A DNA stretch of 64,000 nucleotides, from NCBI GenBank assembly GCA_964016885.1, contig OZ024743.1, positions 161,250,941-161,314,940 of the forward strand. The letters are read 5' to 3'. The notes under the pieces were generated by a model, which saw nothing but the letters and a program-made list of their open reading frames with translations, was not told where the DNA came from and did not search any database. The DNA comes from Eledone cirrhosa. Taxonomy: Eukaryota > Mollusca > Cephalopoda > Octopoda > Eledonidae. The first letter of the stretch is position 1. Each line of letters starts with the position of its first letter. The position numbers and the translations under genes were made by a program. Positions 10,641 to 22,254 of the stretch are shown in pieces.

Positions 10641-11132
10641 TATATACATATATATATACAAGTGGAAGCTTAGTAAAATCGAAGCTTTGGCTGTAGCCAA
10701 GCAAAGTCGACCTACAATTAGGAATGTGTAGCAAAGCACTCAATAAGGGTAGGTCCTCAGAGTAATAACATTACGTTTAGATAACTTGACAAATTGAAAA
10801 TTGTGGCAGGCAAAACCCAGCCATACAATACCAAAACAACGAAAAAACTAATCAGGTTAGACAACAGATATATAGAAGGCTGCACTGGAAAATTTACTTA
10901 AGAATTTTAATTCCGCGTAAGCACTATACATATTTCTATGGCCCAGCTCTAGCATCCGATTATAATGCAAGACTATATGATTTCATCAGGTGTTATTTGC
11001 TGAATTATGAAATAAGATTATGTTGAACCGAAACATAGAATAGAAGATAGGAGATAGAAAAACTACAAGATAAAAAAGAGAAAATTTGATTTGGGCACAA
11101 TATAGTGTTATATTGATAGCAGATGGTCTCCG

Positions 11133-11189
<57 letters not shown>

Positions 11190-11720
11190 AATGTTTGATA
11201 TTTGTGCTTCTCAATAAAAAAGCTCAATAGACTTTGTCCTGAGCTATAACAATTCAAAATTAAAATATATATATGTATATATACATATAGAGAGAAAGGA
11301 CCATATATATCCAATAGAATACACAATATATTGTATATATACAAAGTACATATCTCAAAGAAAAATACTTACTCCAGATGGAATCAATAAAATTCCTGAT
11401 AGCTCTATTTCATGCCTTGTAGAGCCAGAACCTAAAATCGGTCTATGTAATCAATCATCGATCACAAACTATCGATTTCGATAAAGTTAGGTAGACGCTA
11501 GACAATCATCAGAGGTAATCATCTACAGCATTAAATGAAACAAAATATGGTTGGAAAATAGTATATGATACAACATACCTGTTTATATCCAGAGGGAAAT
11601 TCAATGAACTAACGCCAAGCTATAGCTGCATGGTGTAATTACAGTCAACCCGATGCAAGTTTAATACATGACCAACGATATATCCCCATCATTTCACAAC
11701 TACACCTCTGATTGTATATT
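10641..11720. other. No gene recognised; TA/CA microsatellite inside
   Basis: Unassigned sequence with a (TA)18(CA)7 tract at about 11138-11188. Short TATA-type runs lie near 11265-11310. ORFs across the repeat are not genes. Confidence 0.5.
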
Positions 11721-12075
11721 CATCTGATGAAGTCACATGCATAACAATATGTGTGTGTGTGTGCACATATTATGTGTGTATGTTTGTATAGATATGTATG
11801 TTGTATATATTATTCAATTGATGAAAGCTGGTTGATCATATAATCCCCCGACTCGTTTGTAAACAGACGTAAAGCACTCTACAATTTGTATTCCTTAGGA
11901 TTTTCCCGGTATCAACTGGAGTTTCAATATTATGAATAAGAGAGGCGGTTTTATTTCTACGTGTTCTATTTATTACATAATAATTCTATTATATGCATTT
12001 CAAAGATGTCTGAGTGGTTACATAATAAACTTTTGACATGTTCTCATCAGACAATTTAAGATGTTTAGTCTTATT
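11721..12075. mobile_element. Probable PLE terminal-repeat remnants
   Basis: CTGATGA occurs on the plus strand near 11728 without a good GAAA partner. A minus-strand motif at 12031-12050 has CTGATGA, a GA/TC stem around ACATG, then AAAA in place of GAAA. Both look like decayed copies of the PLE ribozyme region. Confidence 0.35.
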
Positions 12076-13049
12076 TTTTAATATGCTAGTGATTTATCGT
12101 GGTGTTTACATCGCTGACCAGTACACATATGGATAGTATTGGTATTCTAGTAGTTATATAGAGTGCAGGAGGCTAAATTGTTGCTGGCATTCTAGGGATT
12201 GTAATAAGTTAAATTATCAATTTACTAGATGGGGCATTCTTCAGTTCATATATTTTATAGAGTTGGCTTGAATGATCTACTTATTTGTTTGTTAATTTGT
12301 TTGAACTTAATTCTATGTATTTATATTTCCATCCTATGCATTAATTATTGGATAAAGAGGTTCCAGTGTAACTATGTATTGATGTATGGTTTAGTAATTA
12401 TGTTTTGGTCTATTTGACGTTAATGTTTACAGAATTAGTTAACTATATATACTCCGGAAAGTTTTCAAAGTATGTAGAGTTTTGGTTGTACAGATATCAC
12501 AGCCAGGCGAAAAAGATTCGCTTAAATATATATATATGTGCATGTGAGTGTTATGTATGTGTAGGTGTGTGTACGTAGGTGTGTGTATATGTATATATAT
12601 TTGGGTTCGACTCCCATGTACGTCAATACTCATCCTTTTCCATTTTTAAAGGGTTTTTAAACCCCACTATCAGGCTAAAATTTATTTGGCCAAAAATACG
12701 GCGACAGCTTCTATTTCTAACAAATTTATATATATATATCTGGATCACTGTTTGTATGAGTGAAAAGTAGATGTATGTATGTGCAAAGCAATGCCTGTGT
12801 GTATGCTTATGTATGTATGTATGTATGTATGTGTATATGTAGGTATATGTATACATATGTGTGTGTATGTATATATTTGTTTATAATTATGGGTGTCAGT
12901 GAAACTTATGTATGATGAGATGTGTATGTATATGTACATACAGGTTCGTACAAGTGTATAATGGTGCTACATGTATAGATGTTGGTGTTTTGTGGCTATG
13001 TGTACCTAGTAAAATAAACTCGTACATATAAGTAATCGAATTAATGCAT
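12076..13049. other. Intronic sequence, no feature recognised
   Basis: Cryptic TATG/TGTA-rich stretches lie at 12525-12600 and 12770-12945. There is no coding frame with recognisable motifs and no match to the repeat families found elsewhere in the window. Confidence 0.5.
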
Positions 13050-13242
13050 GTGTGTGTGTTCAATTCCAGTGGCAACATTCTGTAATGGGGGTCTGTGTCA
13101 GTACAGAACACTTACTACTATATTACATCTGGTCACTTACCTGTTGGGACACATGGAATAGGTTAGTGGGTCATCAGGGGAATGTTGCCTAAGAAAGATA
13201 TGTATATAATTGAGGGTTGGCATAAGAATTATATCACATCAC
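13050..13242 (+). repeat. Left arm of inverted repeat flanking PKC exon 2
   Basis: About 190 bp, reverse complementary to 14409-14600 with roughly 90 percent identity by eye. It includes TCTGTGTCAGTACAGAACAC and GATATGTATATAATTGAGGG. It is either a terminal repeat or one of two opposed copies of an interspersed repeat. Confidence 0.88.
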
Positions 13243-14045
13243 ATTAATTTTAGCCATTACTTGCTTCCATAGATTTATATAAAATTAACACTTATAATAT
13301 CATTTACTGAGGTTAAATTTGATTATGACTTCAATGAATTAGTAATACCGTATGTGCATTAAATACAATTATAAAGTATAGTAATGTCAGAAAATGTGTG
13401 CTGGAAATACCTGACAGAAACTATTAAGAACAGTACTGTTAAATAAATCCAGCAATTCCAACTTTGTCGCTTCAGCCAAGATGGTTCACGAACACATCGG
13501 TCGGTAAATAAACACCTTTTATATGATCCTGATGATTTCTCTACAAGAGTATTGAAAAGAATATTTTTTAGAGAATGAAACATATGTAGATCAAATAAAT
13601 AATGTATTCATTGTTGAATCTTGGTAATCTATTTCTTGTGTATATGCTCTGTAATTATAAATCTAAGAAAACCGGAAGTATACCAACCGGTTTTAGCTCT
13701 GAAATACCTTTCACTAATCAGGATATAGAATGAACTATATCTGAGCTTTAAATATCTGAATGCCTTACTGTTGTATTATCAACTTATAGAATTTAACATA
13801 TATATTTATGTGTATGTGTGTGATGTTCATAGTGTATATACTGTATTATATATGTGTATGTGTGTCTGAATGGACGTTAAAGCGGTGTTGAAAATTTATG
13901 TGTACATGTGTGTATCTATATATTTTTCTCTGTTGATATTGTTATATGTTAATACAAGAAATATATAAAGTGAATGAAAGTTTGTTTGTATAATTTTTTA
14001 CATGTATAAATAATTAAAGATCTATATGTATATATATATTTACAG

Positions 14046-14077
14046 GGGATTTGGCAAGCAAGGATTTCAATGCAAAG
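14046..14077 (+). CDS. PKC: Protein kinase C, exon encoding middle of C1A domain (32 nt)
   Basis: This micro-exon lies between TTTACAG and GTGAGT. The leading G completes a split codon (Trp in relatives). The following ten codons read GFGKQGFQCK, and a trailing G starts a split Val codon. GFGKQGFQC is the conserved centre of the first C1 zinc-binding domain of conventional (calcium-dependent) PKCs, which binds diacylglycerol and recruits the kinase to membranes. The join to the exon at 59997 restores the frame and the C-x2-C pair. From memory, vertebrate PRKCA and PRKCB also have a 32-nt exon here. It sits inside a roughly 190-bp inverted repeat pair. Alpha, beta or gamma type cannot be decided from 38 residues. 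Confidence 0.9.
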
Positions 14078-14408
14078 GTGAGTTTGAATTTTACTCTCTC
14101 TCGCTCTCTCTCTCCACCCCCATATCATGTATCAACCCACTGACAACACTAATTATAATCCCTTATAAGAGTGCTGTCTTGTGCTAAAACATATAGATTT
14201 TCAAGGCTTGTGTATGAACAGCAGGTGAATTCCACCTACTGAAGAATAAAGCATTTACTGTAATCAGAGCAGCTGACTGTGTTAGCAGTTTGTGGTATTC
14301 ATGCCCTACTGAAAACCAGTAAGCTTAACTAAAAAAATTTAGAAAGTAACAACCCCTTCCTTCCTCCCATAAATGGTTTTGAATCCTAAGGTGTTTGGTT
14401 CTGGTTTT

Positions 14409-14600
14409 GTGATGTCATATACTTCTTATGCCAACCCTCAATTATATACATATCTTTCTTAGGCAAAATCTGATGACCCATTAACCTATTCTATGTGTTC
14501 CCAACAGGTAAGTGACCAGAGGTTATATAGTAGTAAGTGTTCTGTACTGACACAGACCTCCACTACAGAATGTTGCCACTCAAATTGAATGCACACACAC
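14409..14600 (-). repeat. Right arm of inverted repeat flanking PKC exon 2
   Basis: Reverse complement of 13050-13242. In a PKC pre-mRNA the two arms could pair and put the micro-exon in a loop of about 1.17 kb. Confidence 0.88.
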
Positions 14601-14763
14601 GCATAGTTAAATACAACATACAATAGAAGCTACTTATTGTGATCACTTTGGGACAAAACCATTTTATTAAAAGCGTTGATAACCCTATTCATGATTATAG
14701 TGATTTCCATTGTATATATAATATATTATGCATGCATTTATACATGATGTGTTTGTGTGTATG

Positions 14764-14795
<32 letters not shown>

Positions 14796-14885
14796 AGACT
14801 GATAGATAGATAGATAGATAAATAGATATAATAATTGATTGATGAGGTCTTCAGAAAGCTGGTACAATGTGGTAGAAATATATTA
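14601..14885. other. Short tandem repeats, no gene
   Basis: (TG)n at about 14775-14797, then GATA repeats to about 14830. Nothing else was recognised. Confidence 0.7.
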
Positions 14886-15560
14886 AGGGGAAAGAATTTC
14901 CCACAAAATAATGTAATGTTTTTTTACCCAGTATATTTCGATATAATATTTCAGGGTTAATACCCTCTTTTCAAATACAAAACTAAAACGAATGATGTGT
15001 TCTTCCTTAACTGGTCCAAGTGTGTGGACTGCTCATAGGGTTCTGATCTATTGCTTATTTGGGGCTTCTGTGTGCTGATGATTAAAACCTCTTTAATTCT
15101 TAAATTCCCCACATTCATTTCCGGGCTTGTCTGGTGATCTCAATGTCACAGTTGTGATATTTGTCAAGGTGTTTTTTGACAGATGCAGCTGTCCTTGCTA
15201 TGTGCTCCTTGATTTGTATGTGCAACATCGGGACAGCACATCTGATGTATGAGGAGCCACATTGTCTACATGTGACCTTGTATACCACATAATACTCTCA
15301 TGCACATTTCTATATTGTTTCTAAGACTGTTAGGAAGTGTGCATATATCGTATGCAGGTTGGGGTTTGTAGAGTAATCTTCGCAAAGAAGGTCCCAATTG
15401 TGCCAATTGTATGTTCCCCTGTCCACTCTACAGATGACTTGTCAGGTGGCAGCAGTCATCTTCTCAATGAAATACAGCAGCCTTAGATAGTTTATGCTAT
15501 CTCAAGGGACATGTAGTTTCAAATGCTCACAATCTTATATCAAGTAATTGTGTACATATA
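14886..15560 (-). pseudogene. PLE remnant with GIY-YIG domain
   Basis: On the minus strand, 15300 to 15117 reads YYVVYKVTCRQCGSSYIR, then HIQIKEHIARTAASVKKHL. These are the VYkVTC..CG..YIG and H...EH blocks of a Penelope-type GIY-YIG nuclease. Stops interrupt it, the expected Gly of YIG is changed, and upstream RT is not recognisable. The downstream flank runs to about 14886. Confidence 0.7.
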
Positions 15561-15814
15561 AATATATATAATCTAGCAGATGAATTAGCAGTTAGCTATG
15601 ATACATATTGCATCTTAAATACAACTCTACTCTGTGTATCAAGACAGTAAATGTTGCTAATATTTTAAACTAAAAAATTTACAATTCAGCATTAACATCT
15701 ATATTATATGTATATGTATATAGGATTATGGAAAGTAAGTCAAATAAAAACAAGGCAGTATAAAAACTTTTTTTTAAAGAGGAAACCTTTAAAAACATTT
15801 TGTTGAAAATAAAA

Positions 15815-15935
15815 AAAACAATGGCAAAAAAGGCAAACCAAAGACACAGGACTCAGTCTTCAGCCATTGAGATGGAGTTTCAACCCCTACCAACAGTACT
15901 GCTGGTCCACTCAGGGTCACAGCATCTGACAAACA
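15815..15935 (+). repeat. Interspersed repeat family U3
   Basis: Shares GCCATTGAGATGGA, ACCAACAGTA, TGCTGGTCCA and ACAGCATCTGA, in order, with 27485-27590. Family unknown. A TA/CA microsatellite follows at 15940-16005. Confidence 0.65.
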
Positions 15936-15940
15936 CTCAC

Positions 15941-15972
<32 letters not shown>

Positions 15973-16194
15973 GTGTATGTATATATACATACACACACGC
16001 ACATATGCTAGCAGGGAAAACAGACATTTAAATGGTGATGATAATGGCATATTTATATGCCGTATATACTTGAGTAATAGTTGATTTCATGTAAACGTAG
16101 ACTCTAGTATTTCATGGATAACAGGACAAAATTTATGGATCAACATATCATCCTGTACATAGAAATAACGCTGATACAAAATTGTCATGAATAT

Positions 16195-17509
16195 CAGGTA
16201 AAAGTACCACAGACGCTCTTTTCATTGTACGACAACTACAGGAAAAGTACCTAGCTAAAAGTAAACCCCTCTACTTAGCTTTTGTAGACCTGGAGAAAGC
16301 CTTTGACAGAGTACCCCGCTCCATTATCTGGTGGGCTCTTAGAAAAATAGGTGTAGATGAATGGCTTGTGAGAGCTATACAAGCCATGTATAAAGAAACA
16401 GTCAGCAAGGTTAGAATTAACAACGAATATAGTGAAGAGTTTAGCGTAAAAGTTGGTGTTCATCAGGGCTCCGTCCTTAGCCCCCTCCTATTTATTATCG
16501 CCCTCCAAGCTATAGCGGAGGAGTTCAAGACCGGCTGCCCATGGGAACTTCTATAGGCAGATGATCTAACTCTCATAGCCGAATCAATGGTTGAACTAGA
16601 GAAGAAATTCAAAACATGGAAGCATGGCCTAGAATCAAAAGGCCTTAAAGTTAACTTGTCTAAGACTAAAGTCCTAATATGTAGGAAGGAGAATAGGGCA
16701 CTGGTCCCATCTGGGAAATGGCCATGCTCAGTGTGTAGGAAAGGAGTAGGCAGAAACTCTATTTTATGTCCCAAATGCAAAGTATGGGTGCATAAAAGAT
16801 GAAGTGGGATCACAGGTCAGCTAACTAAGAATATAGATTTTACATGTGGCCGGTGCTCTGGTGCAATAAGTAGCAGCAAATGCCCACAGAATACTAGCTC
16901 ATTCCATTGCCCAGATGGTTCTATAGAAATAGTGGACACCTTCCGTTACCTGGGTGACAAAATCAGCAGTCGTGAGGGTGCTCCGAAATTACTGTAGCTA
17001 GAGTCCGAACGGGATGGAAAAAGTTCAGAGAGCTTATACCACTATTGGCCACTAAAGGTTTCTCTCTAAAAATAAAAGGCAGGCTGTATGATGCCTGCAT
17101 ACGAACAGTGATGTTACATGGCAGTGAGACATGGGCCTTGTGTGCAGAGGATCTACGCAGACTGGAGAGGAACGAAGCTTGCATGCTCCGTTGGATGTGT
17201 AATAGTAATATACGCGAACGGCAAAGCATAAATGAACTAAGTAAGAAATTAGGAATAAGAGCGATCAGATGCTGTTTACTCGAGAGAAGACTACATTGGT
17301 ATGGTCACGTGATGCGCATGAAAGATGACAGCTGTATAAAAAAGTGCAGGGCGATCAAAATAGACGGTAGCTACAGAGTAGGCAGACCCAGAAAAACCTG
17401 GGACGACTTGATAAAATCCAACCTCACACATTTACACCTCTCCAAGACAATGTCACTGGACCGAGATCTTTGGCGCTACGTAGTAATACAGAAGACCCGC
17501 CTTGCCTAA
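16195..17509 (+). pseudogene. RTE-type LINE, RT to C-terminus (copy A)
   Basis: The 5'-truncated frame starts at GKSTTDALFIVRQLQEKYL. RT motif A is LAFVDLEKAFDRVPR, followed by GVHQGSVLSPLLF. The expected YADD box is broken by a stop (TAG in place of Tyr). A PHD-like zinc finger follows (CSVCRKGVG, CPKC, WVHKR then stop). The C-terminal region reads GRLYDACIRTVMLHGSETWA, ERRLHWYGHVMRM and VGRPRKTWDDL. A frameshift lies near 16985. The enzyme family copies LINE and probably SINE RNA at nicked target DNA. This copy is inactive. Confidence 0.9.
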
Positions 17510-17908
17510 GTACAAAGCGAAACCTACAGTCAGTAGGCACCTCTTAATCAAAATACACCCCCGTCCCACTAACCCTACCACACCGCCATCTACACCACCC
17601 TTTTCGATGTAAAGCTATGTTGGTACCACAATATCCAGTCCTAAATAAATGAGGTCGTGTAGGTGTCACAACAAAAAAACACACAGTCCACGCTGTAATG
17701 TGGCCGTGTAGGTAACACAGTAAAAACCTCCCAGTCCATACTGTAAATGTGGTTGGTGTTAGGAAGGGCATCCAGCCGTAGAAAACCCGCCAGACAGTCC
17801 TGAGCAAGACAACCAATCTTGCCTCAAGTGGGACAATTCCCGTCCAGACCCATGCAAGTGTGGAAAATGGACGGTAAACGATGATGATGATGATGATGAT
17901 GATGATAA
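17510..17908 (+). mobile_element. 3' UTR and (GAT)n tail of LINE copy A
   Basis: It contains CTGTAATGTGGCCGTGTAGG, GTGGTTGGTGTTAGGAAGGG and a terminal (GAT)9. The same arrangement is seen at 3543-3945 and 58013-58250, which defines the LINE 3' end. Confidence 0.88.
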
Positions 17909-18340
17909 GACAAATTTATATTATTGCAAATACATGTCTGAAAGTAAAAATGATGTACTGTACCATAACACAGTTCTAATGAGTGTGACTTTAACCACGA
18001 ATATGAAAATAATTTGACTGGAGAGTTGTGGTGTTAAACATGCCATGTTAGGTAGTGGCATACTGGTAGATATATTACCCATGTTAATATTCAGTGATTA
18101 TGAAATATAAGTTGAAGCTAGTCTCTTATGTTTGATGGATATGAGTAAAAGACAAAATGTAAATATTTAAGAGCTACGTGGCCTTGTTTAGGATTTTGTT
18201 ATTTACTAGGACATGTGTTTTGAGGCATAGAATCAGTAATATTGTTGTAATTTATAGTGCTTTTGTTTTTATTCATTTAGAGATCAGTTGGGCTTCTGCT
18301 AGTGATATGCTATTTTGGAGTCTAGCTTGAATTTAAAAAG
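17909..18340. other. No gene recognised
   Basis: AT-rich sequence between the LINE tail and the right end of the MITE-like element. It may be the element's interior. No motif was found. Confidence 0.4.
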
Positions 18341-18424
18341 TAGTATCCATGTAATAGTCGACCCCATAAATTTAACTTTAAAACTTGGTTTTAAAAATTT
18401 TACTTTTACACAAGTATATACGGT

Positions 18425-18640
18425 ATATGTATTTTGTTTAGAAAGGGGTAAAGTTCCATAGAGGTCAAAGATTATAGGTAAAAGTGAAAAAGCACAAGGG
18501 TATATTTAAGGATTTTTTTTTTCTTAATCTGACAGAATCGATATTTTTATAATGGTTAAATTAAATGGATTCAAATTTTCTTAAATTTTCAGACCTAATT
18601 GAGCCCTCATCACACCTGACAAGGGCCCAATGAGGTCCAA
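18425..18640 (+). repeat. Interspersed repeat family U4
   Basis: Blocks GTAAAGTTC, AAAAGTGAA, TATTTAA and AATATT-like spacing recur at 58300-58440 (+) and 22885-22985 (-). The last part has GACAAGGGCCCAATGAGGTCC. Family unknown, possibly a retroelement terminal region. Confidence 0.5.
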
Positions 18641-18649
18641 AAATTGATT

Positions 18650-19240
18650 AATCATCATCATCATTTAATGTCCGCTTTCTCTGCTATCAAGGCCTGGACA
18701 GGTCTACATTGACTAAGTCAGAACTGAAGCGGGGGGCCCTGACCTCCCAGATAGGCCGAGGAGCAAATCTGTATCCTACTTACATATGGTCATATTGAGT
18801 GCAGAGGAGAAGTTGTCATGACTTTTTGATACAAATCAAAGGGTCCTCCTAGCCCCTTGTTTGGCAAGCTTTCTATGGCTAGATGCCATTCCTAACACCA
18901 ACCACTTTACAGCATGTACTGAGTGATTTTATTGTGTAGATAACCAGCACTATGGAGGTTGTCATGTCCTCGACATGACTAAAGGGTCCTCCCAACCCTT
19001 TGTTTGGAAAGCTTTCTACGTTTGGATGCCCTTCCTTTCACCAACCACTTTACAGTGTGTACATCATGTTAATTACCAACACTAGAGAGGTTGTTGTGTC
19101 TTTGATACAACTAAAGGGTCCTCCCAACCATTTTAGTCATGTTTTATACAGCTGGGTGCCTTTCCTGTTGCCAACCGCCCTTACAGATTATACTGGGTGA
19201 ATTTTCCTGGCACCATCACTCGAGAGGTTATTGGTCATAG
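18650..19240 (-). mobile_element. LINE-like 3' region with tandem internal units
   Basis: It begins with CATCATCATCATTTAATGTCC, the complement of a LINE (GAT)n tail, followed by TAGATGCC and TTCCTAACACCAACCA blocks. Units containing AAAGGGTCCTCC and AACCACTTTACAG recur roughly every 130-150 bp (near 18840, 18985 and 19110). It is a diverged relative of the RTE 3' UTR. Confidence 0.6.
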
Positions 19241-19259
19241 ACCCAACTATAGAGCACTC

Positions 19260-19870
19260 TTAGCTCAGGGGAGAGGGGGAAAATAGGGGAAGGAGATATG
19301 TATGAAGTTATAGGTGTATGTAGGGAATTGGCAGAGCAAAGAGTAAAGGGTAGGGGTGATTGATTAGTGTATGGGGATGTAGTGGTGTGAGGGATGTGGT
19401 CAATATGGTGAGGGAGGGTATGGTGAAGAGATAGTTTGGAGTAAGGGGTAGGGGTAGCTGGTTAGTGTATTGGGAGAAGGGATGTAGTGGTGGGAAGGAT
19501 GTGTCGATATAGAGAGGGCTGTGATGGAGAGATTGGAAAGAGGGTAGTGAGGGAGTAAGGGGTGGTAATGGAGGGTGAACAATGGGTAGAGAGAATAGTT
19601 ACTAAGGGATAGTAGTGAGGTCTTTAGAGGTGTGCTAGTGGCAGGGAGGGATAGCTGGTTAGTGTATTTGGAGAGCATGTAGTTGTGTGTGGGATGTGCT
19701 TGACAGAGAGGGGGGGGGGGGGGGTCAGGGTGGAGAGATAGGTACGGTGGGGAACAAGGAGTAAAGACAGTAGCTATTAGGGTGCAATCTGTGGTGGGTG
19801 CAGTAGTGGCAAGGATAGATGGGGGAGTACTAGTGAGAGGAAGGAGCAGGGATTCAAGGATGGGTCAGGT
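19260..19870 (+). repeat. G-rich degenerate tandem repeat with a 15-G run
   Basis: The plus strand is strongly G/A-rich. Units of about 100-115 bp starting GGGTAGGGGTGATTG or GGGTAGGGGTAGCTG occur near 19348 and 19446, and diverged ones follow. A 15-nt G run sits at 19710-19724. The minus-strand ORF in it (Pro/Ser/Tyr-rich) is composition-driven. Confidence 0.7.
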
Positions 19871-22005
19871 CATATTGTATGCTTGTGGCCGGGTCTTCAT
19901 CATCACAGCATAGCACCAGCCCTCTTGATCCTTTGTCATCTCAGTTGTGAGGTTTACTTTCTTAAGGTCACTCATCACTACTTCATCCCATGTTTTCCTG
20001 GTCTACCTTTTCCTCAGCTTTGCTTTTCTTTTCTTTATGTAGCTGCTTTCCTCCATACACATCACATGTCCATACCAGTGCAGTCATCTCTCTTGCACAT
20101 TATATCCAATTCCATTTATTCCAAGTTTTCTTCTCTGTTCACTTATGTTACGTCATTCATGTATGCTAACATTATACATCCATCAGAGCATACTTGCTTC
20201 ATTTCTCTCCAGCCTTTGTAGGTCTTCTGCAGTTGAGGCCCTTGTTTCACTGCCATGTAGCATTGTAATTTGCACGCAGGTACCATTCAGTCTACCCTTC
20301 ACTCTGAGCGAGAAGCTTTTTGTTGTCAGCCAAGGTATCAGCTCTCCAAACTTCTTCCAGCCTATTCTGATCCTGGCCTTCAGACTTTCTGTTCATTCCC
20401 TCTACTGCTAATTTGATTTTCTAAGTAACAAACGCTGAAGGAATCTACTTCATGTGAGTTCTTAGTGCTTGCTTCTCCTGTGTATCTGCCACATACAAAG
20501 TCTATCTTTTCTGCTAATCTATCTGCAATCCCACTACATCTCTTGTGCATCCACAGCTTGTACTGTGTGCACCTTATAGAATTTCTGCCCACCCCTTTCT
20601 GACATATCGAACTGGCCATTCCCCTGATGATATCACCCTCATGTCCTCTTTCCTACTTATTAGCACTTTTATCTTTGCTTAGTTTAGTTTTAGGCTTTTC
20701 AACTCTAGGTTCTTCCATGTTTGAAATTTTCTCTCTGACTCTCCTACAGATTCAGCTATATGGACTAGGTCATCAGCATATAGGAGCTCGCATGGAGTTC
20801 CAGTTTTAAACTCCTTGGTGATGGCCTGAAGAACAATGATAAATAGGAGTGGACTGAGGACTGAACCCTGGTGGATTCCCGCCTGCACTTCAAATTCATC
20901 ATTGTATACTCGCTTCCAGCCCTCACCCTGCTGGTTGCTCCTTTATACATGGCCTGCACAGTTCTCGCAAGTCATTCATCTACATCTAGCTTCCTAAGTG
21001 CGCACCAGATTATAGAGTGTGGGACCCTGTCAAAGGCCTTCTCTATATCTACAAAAGCCAGATACAGTGGCTTACTCTTAGCTAAATACCTTTCCTGCAG
21101 TTGTCTCATAATAAAGAAGGCCTCAATAGTTCTCTAGCCTGGCATAAATCCAAACTGCATCTCACAAATTGATTTTGTTCTTAATTAGTTGCTATACCTA
21201 TTTCAGCAATTTTCACGACCTGGTCCATCAGCTTGATGTCTCTGTAGTTACTTCTCTCTAATGCACCTTCTTTGTCCTTGTAGCAATTTACAACAATACT
21301 GTTGCACCAGTCATTGGGTATAATCCTGTACTCCTTGATTAACTATACATCTGACTAGTGCATAACCTACCATGCCAGATGCTGTCAGCATCTCAGCAAC
21401 TATACCACATGGTTCAGCTGTCTTCCCTACCTTCATGTCTTTAATTGCTTTATCTATTATTCTGTTGCCAACTTTTATATTTGGTTCCTCAGTTGTATCT
21501 ACATGGGGTGGGCCCTTGCTGTCTCATTTATTCTCTTCATTCAGCAGTCTCTCATAGTAAGTCTTCCATGCCTCCTTCTTTTCGGCATGAGACAGGTCAA
21601 TTGCTCCAGTATCATTTCAAATTCACTTTTCCTCAACCACTTCATGATTTTCTCTAGTACACCATCTCACCATCTTAAACACTCCAGACTGCTGATCTTC
21701 GCAATGCAGAACATGAGTAAATTTCTTTTTTTCTGCCTCTGCTCTTGCTAGTTATACTTGGCACCTTGCCTCTCTTCTAGCTATATTTTTTTCTCTCTCC
21801 CCCTTTCCTCCAGTCTCTCCAAGCTTGTCTTTTTATTTTTATGGCTCTATCTACCTTATCATTCCACCACTACACCACTCTGTCTTGCTGCAGCCACAGG
21901 CCTGGTTTATGGCTTCCTGCCAGTTATGGAAACTGCCAGATGGAAACTCCAGTTTTCCTCTCTTAGCTTCCAGGTCTTCCTTCTCCAGACTGGCGTCTGT
22001 CCCTT
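19870..22005 (-). pseudogene. RTE-type LINE, linker to C-terminus (copy C)
   Basis: Read from 22005 downward: a linker between endonuclease and RT, RT start (ARREARCQV near 21790), NYRDIKLMDQVVK, GIHQGSVLSPLLF, YADDLVHI near 20750, a PHD-like finger (CQKGVGRNS, WMHKRCSGI), WKKFGELIP, GSETRASTAEDLQRLERNEA, and a degraded C-terminus to about 19870. Stops and shifts are frequent. Together with the endonuclease at 22255-22886 it was once a near full-length element. Confidence 0.85.
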
Positions 22006-22009
22006 AGTC

Positions 22010-22250
22010 CATCATCATCATCATTTTACATCTGCTTTTTCCTGCTTGCAAGGGTGGGACGGGTCCTATTCAGCACAGCATCTCTCCATTCGTCAAGGTC
22101 CTTTGTCATCTCCTCCGTGAGCTTCAGCGATCTGAGGTTAGCTCTCACCACCTCTGTCCATGATTTTCGTGGTCTTCCTCTACCACATCTTCCTTCTACT
22201 GGGATTTCTTGGCACTTCTTTACCCAGCGGTCATCCTCCATTTGTGTTAC
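22010..22250 (-). mobile_element. RTE LINE 3' fragment inserted inside copy C
   Basis: The minus strand encodes a LINE C-terminus (MEDDRWVKKCQEIPVEGRCG, GRPRKSWTEVVR, LNRTRPTLASRKKQM), then stop and (GAT)n. The last codons are GTCCCACCCTTGCAAGCAGG, the same 20-mer seen in SINE family A tails. It lies between the endonuclease and linker regions of copy C, so it is probably a nested, truncated insertion. Confidence 0.85.
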
Positions 22251-22254
22251 AGAA

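Larger units (their letters stand above)
16060..18423. mobile_element. MITE-like element with ACCGTAT-type ends, split by an RTE LINE
   Basis: The left end starts CCGTATATACTTGAGTAA and the right end is its near reverse complement (TACACAAGTATATACGG). Both ends continue inward with an AAATTTATGG block. The two halves are separated by the LINE at about 16195-17908. The TIR resembles those at 28762 and 24748. No transposase is present. A nested insertion is the simplest reading. Confidence 0.55.

Noticed and set aside
14940..14980. Additional hammerhead in the PLE remnant flank
   Set aside because: The phrase reads CTGAAATATTATATCGAAA on the minus strand, so the CTGANGA box is missing.
16463..16813. 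Minus-strand ORF of 116 residues
   Set aside because: Antisense shadow of LINE copy A; similar shadows occur over copies C, D and E.
19400..19678. Pro/Ser/Tyr-rich minus-strand protein
   Set aside because: It is the complement of a G-rich minisatellite and has no domain.
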